Below, piece after piece: positions 58,909-64,000 of a stretch of 64,000 nt of DNA (position 1 is the stretch's first letter; every line of letters starts with the position of its first letter). The stretch spans positions 1 through 64,000 of the forward strand of contig JAEPRB010000076.1 of assembly GCA_016758965.1 (NCBI GenBank). Direction: 5' to 3'. The position numbers and the translations under genes were made by a program. This stretch comes from Circinella minor. Taxonomy: Eukaryota > Mucoromycota > Mucoromycetes > Mucorales > Lichtheimiaceae. The notes under the pieces were generated by a model that saw nothing but the letters and a program-made list of their open reading frames with translations, was not told the origin of the DNA and ran no database searches.

Positions 58909-59951
58909 ATGAGATCACTATTACTCATTAATCAACGTTGTAACATTCAATTGCGATCTATACAATGTACACGATTGTATTCTACAGCAACAAAAGCAAA
59001 TACAAGTACTAAACCAGAAATAGAAACGACATCCTCAAATGATAAGCGACTCATTTACGCAACACCAAATGCAGGGTTAGTCAAACTTGCTAAAGCCTTT
59101 TCACTCTCAACACTTGGAGTAAATATCTACATATTTTTGCATATAATATACAAGAAGGGGGAAAATCAAGGGGAACTAAATATAAACTTTATCTATCATT
59201 ACATCATATAAACTAGATATCATCGATATCTGCACCAGCAGTAATTTACTTTTGGGAAAGTCCAGCAAGTAAGTTTTAATTTTATCTTTTTATGATCTTT
59301 TAAAGGACAGAAGCGTGGGGTCAGGAGATTGATAATGATCTATTTAACTTATAAGAAAACACCACTATGATAACGCCTAATAGTTCAAGCGAGCGGAATC
59401 GATTCTAATTTATTCCTTGGTGGTACGTAAAGAGAGGAAAAGAGAAGAAAGAAATGGGTTGTAAAATATGTATTACGTATTATTATGGACCAAGAAGCTA
59501 ACTTGTGGAAGAAAAAACTATACGTTATATATGTCTTCATTTTATTTATACAGCATTATTTGCAAGTGTATGCTCAACGGGTGCTTTACATTATATTTTA
59601 TCCCCATTCATTAACACTATCTATTTACATAACAAATCCTCCTCTTCACATAACAAAGGATTAACACCTAATTCGATTGTCACTTTGGAAACTCGAGATT
59701 TGTTGGCACGTAAACGGAATACAACGTTAGCTATTCGTGATTTGGAACCAGCACATGGTTTATTTCAAACTTGGCGTGTGAAACCACAAGTAATGAAACA
59801 ACAATATGCAGAAGAACAACGAAATGGAACACCACCATCAATTCAACAAACTCGATTTTGGTTGGATAGACGTGGTGCAGGTGATCAAGAAGCTATGGTG
59901 AGCATGTTACGTATTATTCAAGGAAATCAACAGAAGCAACGTATCATTTAA
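58909..59951 (+). CDS. TMEM70/TMEM186-like mitochondrial membrane protein
   Basis: Three exons, 58909-59118, 59217-59268 and 59554-59951, give 219 residues. The N-terminus (MRSLLLINQRCNIQLRSIQC...RLYST) is a typical mitochondrial presequence. The core starts with LIYATPNAGLVKLAKAFSLS, crosses two membrane segments (ISSISAPAVIYFW... and LFASVCSTGALHYILSPFI), and ends with a soluble part (VTLETRDLLARK...LEPAHGLFQTWRVK). This is the layout of the TMEM70/TMEM186 family, whose animal members assist assembly of respiratory complexes I and V. Assignment rests on layout and motif feel, so it is moderate. The next gene converges from the right, 85 bases away. Confidence 0.7.
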
Positions 59952-60036
59952 ATTATTGTTTCTTCTGTGTAAATAATATATAAAAATTGTAATATAAAGA
60001 AATTAGAGAGAAAAGCGAAACATTTATAAACTGTTA

Positions 60037-61315
60037 TTACTGTTGTTGCTGGTTTTGATGTTTAGTTTTGTTGTTATGGGATAGTGCGCGTTTTGCTACT
60101 GATCGTGGAATCATAAGTCGTGTTGTTGAATTTGTCGAACGATCTGCATCCATTGATAATGATGATTTCTTATTATTGTCAATATCCATCGTATTTTGTT
60201 TTTCGAGGGAAGAGGGTGAAGGTATATTATCAAGAGCCATTGGTTTTGATTCTTGATGTTTTTTTATTCCAGTGACATGAGGTAGTGTACGTTTTGCACC
60301 ACGACCAAATGTTACTGATCGTGGTATCGTAAGTCGAGACATTTGATTCGTTAATTGATCAAGATCCATCGATGATGGTGATGATGGTATATCTTGCTCC
60401 TGTTTTTGATGTGGTTGCTGTGATAATAGTTTATTATTATTATTATCAACATCCATAGTATTCTCTTTTTTCAATAAAGAAGGTTTTTTAGTATCATCGT
60501 TGTCAATAGCCATTGTATTTCCTTCTTTGTGTCGTTGTTTTTTTATATATCGTTGTTGACGTCGTTGTCGTTCCTCGAATGATAATGAACCGGTTGCCAC
60601 TATATCGAATGGAAAAGTCTTTGGATAATGATGTTTATCAATTAAATGTAATCTTCGCATTTTTGGTGAGATGAATTTCTTGGTACAGCTTTCAACGAAA
60701 CATTGAAACTATTATTATCATTTATATATACATCTCCAATTTAATAAACCCATATGCATTAATTCTTTTTTTTTTAATCTAATCCATGCTTTTTTTTTTT
60801 TTTTGAGATCTTTTACTTTACCACTTTATCACCGCGTTCTTTTTGAATTTCAATAAACAGGTTATGAAACTCATCCAAGTGGAGTTGTAAATAATAAGCA
60901 TTCGGGAATGGTTTATCACATACTGAGCAAACATGACTATGCATTTCTTCATAATGAGCTTCATAAGCTGCAGTTGAATAGAATGCTTTTGGTTTTCGTC
61001 CATGTTGAATACACGTTTTTTGTTCACAATAAATGACACGCGTAAAATCCCTATTTATACATACACATGGATATATATATATATATTTTTGTAAGTTATA
61101 CTATGGATCTAAAATTGTATAGTTTTTATTTTTATATTTTTTTTGGTTTGGAAATTATTTTACTGGGCTAATAAATTTGCTTCTTGTCGAATAAGAGCAA
61201 CATCACGTTCATTTTCTGCATCGCGTTCCAACCAATATGCACGAAGAGCAATATTGCCTTCTTCAAAGAATGGATCGTTCGGTTGGTAAATTATTTTTTG
61301 AGGTTTATATAACAT
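60037..61315 (-). CDS. ZNF511-like C2H2 zinc-finger protein
   Basis: Three exons, complement of 61164-61315, 60822-61050 and 60037-60708, give 350 residues. Fingers in order: YCEQKTCIQHGRKPKAFYST with its His pair; HVCSVCDKPFPNAYYLQLHL with DEFH; and CFVESCTKKF...MRRLHLIDKHHYPK. This triple array, with a middle CSVC finger and a C-terminal H..HHYP, matches the ZNF511 family pattern. The second intron (donor GTAAAG at 60821) is easily missed, which would split the gene into two false ones. The C-terminal 150 residues are low-complexity, with two copies of a MDxDxxTNxxxRLxIPRSV-type segment plus AKR(T/A)L. Role unknown; possibly nucleic-acid binding. Confidence 0.85.
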
Positions 61316-61555
61316 GTAGAAAAAAAAAATATGTTTAAAAGTAGAAGGGTTTTTATTTTATTTAGCGGAGTAAAATCAATGCTTTTTTTTTTTCACTAGT
61401 TTTATTTATGCAAAAAAAATGAGAAGGAAAAAACATGCAGAATTTAAATAGTTTGAGTGAGACAAAAATAATAGTAGTACGTAATGATAAATAATAAATG
61501 ATAATAGTGATAACTAAAAGTAAGAATTCTACTCTACACAACAATGTATATATAT
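61316..61555. other. Short intergenic region
   Basis: Promoter side of the ZNF511-like gene and 3' flank of the mannosyltransferase gene; one TACGTA near 61479. No gene seen. Confidence 0.5.
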
Positions 61556-63547
61556 TTAACCAATTAAAGGTTCTTTTGATACCCCTTTAGCAACTAAAGG
61601 ATCATTATCAAGATCGATCTCAACAACACCCTCTTTTTCTTTTTCTTTTTCTTTATCAAAATGTACAGTTGGTTTCCAAAGACCTTGTTGAATCTTTTCT
61701 TCATCCTTTCTTCTTAATTGATCCAATTCAACAAACTTTGCTGCAATCTTTTGTTCTTTAGCAGTAAATTCACGGATTCTGTCCGTATCCTTAATACATG
61801 ATGTTTCAAATTCCCAATCATTCCCTTCAGCATAATGTGTAAATTTCAAATATCGGTCGGGCCATCGATTCTTATCACGAAGTAACCCACCATTAAACCA
61901 TAAAGGTTGTCGATCGACACCAAAATGAAGTTGATTACCACATACCATTGATGGATCACCAGCATCACCAAGTCCTCCAATAACACCACCATAAGTTTTA
62001 ATAAATGAATAAGGTGTTTGCATCATTTCATATCCAATCCAAAATGTCTTATTATAAAACACACACACACACATATATATATATATATTATACCATCTGT
62101 CAGTTGAATATATATTCATAGCCACTTATAAAAATAATAATAATTTTTTTTTACCTCTTTGTCACCATGAACATGTTTATAAGTTACTTGATCACGTTCC
62201 TTCTTATCATTCATTTTACATGTTGCCAAAAGACCCAATAATGACCGTTTCTTATTAATTACAACTACACCCGATTCTTGTTCATGTGCACTCTTGAAAT
62301 TCCACCAACGTGTTGTCTCAACAATCGAACTCATGGTAGGTAAAAATGAAGATAACCAATTCCGTCCAGTTTCCCAACCGGAAAACAAAGTTCGATCATA
62401 AAAAAACAAAGTACCTGTTTTACGATAGCCAGCATCATCAAACAGCATATCTGGTTTTTTGAAAAAATAAGAATCAGCATCCATTAAAATGACTTCTGAA
62501 AAGGAACTTGTCAAAACTGCATAAGGTTTCAAAGCCCAACCACCAAATCGAGTATACCGATCATTGATTCGCGAAACGACTTGTCGTGTCACTAGATTTT
62601 CAAATTCGGTTTCCAAATATAATCGTCTTGCAGGAGTTAAATCATTCTCTCGAATATAAAATACTTCGATGGGTAGTGTGGATTTGAGTACTTCACGAAT
62701 GGCGCGAATGGTCGTGGCTGCATACTGAAATTGATGATTACCGATACAAACGACAATACCACGACCTTCAGTACCGTTGGTTAAATGAAATGCGTTTTGA
62801 TAATAAGGTTGTAACCAGGGATACAAAGTGCGTTCGAGTTGTAAATAAAACGTCCAGACGTCTTGGTATTGAGGTTCGTAAATTTCACCTGCTGCAACAA
62901 TTGGATCAAGGTATTGAAACAAAACTTTAAAAGTACGTTCTTGGGTTGTTAATGAAGTGAAATCGGGCATGGTTTCGGGTGTTGTCAACAATTTTGCTTG
63001 TAAGGATTGACCCAACGCTGAATTCAGGAACTTCATATCATCCTCTAATAATTACAACCCTATACATTTAGAAATCAATTACACACAAACAAAGTTATTC
63101 AATTATAAATTACCTGTCCACGGAGGTAATGGTGTTGGTACAGCAATATCATGTGTAAATCCAAGATGACGCATGCCCTCGTCACTTGCAGCTACCGCTT
63201 TTGTGTGTGTGTGTGTGTGTGTCAAATTGTCATAGAAAGATAACCATAAATAAAATAAAAAAAGTTAGTTCAACTATGTACCTGAAAAAAAAAGTACACA
63301 CCTTTATACAGACTATAAATTATTATTATTTACCTGGTTCATTAACAGCGCGTCGACTTTCTATTAATCGAGTCCTTGCTAATCTTTCATTGTTTAAAAG
63401 ATCATCCTCGCTGGGTATTGAAGCTGATTTTTGTTGAGTATTGGATCCTAATTGAGGTGAGAGTTGAAATGAAAATAACAAACAAACACATCCAACGAGT
63501 AAGATCAGTGGGACTAATCGTACCAGCCGAGATTTATGATAGATCAT
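61556..63547 (-). CDS. MNN1-family alpha-1,3-mannosyltransferase
   Basis: Four exons (complement of 63334-63547, 63114-63197, 62155-63044, 61556-62047) give 559 residues. It is a type II membrane protein: a short basic tail, one membrane anchor (about residues 8-29, RLVPLILLVGCVCLLFSF), a stem, then the catalytic domain. Landmarks are GRGIVVCIGNHQFQYAATTI, the acceptor-side RFGGWALKPYAVLTSSFSEV, and the metal-binding DxD at about D288/D290 in VILMDADSYFFKKPD. HGDKETFWIGYEM spans the last intron. The tail has a KEKEKEKE run. Golgi-located transfer of mannose from GDP-mannose to glycoproteins is the known role of the family; the linkage made here is not certain. Confidence 0.9.
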
Positions 63548-64000
63548 TCGACCCAGTATATATAGTGAAATAAGAAGAAGAGAGCAAAAAAAAAAAAAAA
63601 AAAATTACTCCTTTTTTCGTTTCTTTTGGAAAGGGCTCGACCCTGCGTGTAACATAAAATAGTTCTTGATGTTCATTGGCGCAGTAAAGAATAAGAGCTG
63701 AGTATTCTTTTTTTTAAAGTTGTGTTTCAGTTGCATTGGAACCTTTCAACCCGAGAATTAGGCACACACATACACGATATATTTAATTTTTAATGCATTT
63801 ACTTGGTAAAAAAAAAGTATAATTGGATTCTTTTTTTCAATTGATAATAATTATTTTAAAGATCTTTTTATCTTTTTATCTAATCATTCAATTGCTTGAA
63901 CATAGAATAACATAACAAACTTTAAGCCTTTTATATATATATATATATTTAAGGTTGGAGAAAGTAAATGAAAAATGAGTAAAAAATCTATTTTTGTTGT
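63548..64000. other. Upstream region of the mannosyltransferase gene
   Basis: AT-rich with homopolymers, including poly-A near 63586-63604 and (TA)n near 63933-63948. No gene seen before the window ends. Confidence 0.45.

Noticed and set aside
60037..60660. Separate 207-residue hypothetical gene
   Set aside because: Its ATG lies inside an exon: sequence just upstream encodes CFVESCTKKF in frame, completing the third zinc finger of the ZNF511-like gene after a GT..AG intron.

Overview
This is a eukaryotic nuclear window and almost certainly an early-diverging fungus of the Mucoromycota, most likely Mucorales. The evidence is very AT-rich DNA with long homopolymers, genes split by short AT-rich GT..AG introns (about 40-110 nt), a TPR/F-box/LRR protein and a second F-box protein, an Ecl1-type factor, and a repeat load of Mutator-like, IS1595/Merlin-like and Helitron-like relics. 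The genus cannot be fixed from the sequence alone. Exon joins were worked out by hand from splice signals, reading phase and family motifs.

Layout. 0.8-2.9 kb: TPR/F-box/LRR gene (-). 3-9 kb: gene-poor, with decayed coding-like debris. 9.2-9.8 kb: Ecl1-family regulator (+). 12.6-15.5 kb: 3' two-thirds of an ABCC-type transporter (-), cut off at a poly-T/poly-A tract; its second ATPase site is badly degenerate. 15.7-16.3 kb: BolA-like protein (+). 16.7-19.1 kb: TM9SF/EMP70 protein (-). 19.3-27.1 kb: two TCTP genes (+) inside a segmental duplication, separated by transposon debris and a pseudogene copied from the F-box gene at 34.6 kb. 27.4-29.9 kb: MFS drug:H+ antiporter-type transporter (-). 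31.1-33.6 kb: peroxisomal (SKL-ending) 4CL-like acyl-CoA ligase (-). 34.6-36.8 kb: intronless F-box protein (-). 37.7-38.1 kb: small unknown gene (-).

39.4-54 kb is a transposon-rich island: a decayed MULE transposase (-) enclosed by roughly 0.4-kb inverted arms, three copies (one intact) of a multi-exon gene with a putative PD-(D/E)XK-like motif, a 118-bp tandem repeat, a MITE-like element and an IS1595/Merlin relic.

After 56 kb the window returns to ordinary genes: a small mitochondrial-looking protein (+), a TMEM70/TMEM186-like mitochondrial protein (+), a ZNF511-like zinc-finger protein (-), and an MNN1-family mannosyltransferase (-).

The housekeeping genes do not form one pathway. The strongest candidate for something undescribed is the 39.4-52.5 kb island, where long inverted arms, a MULE transposase and a repeatedly copied putative nuclease-like gene occur together. 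The ABCC-like gene with two altered ATPase sites is the second.
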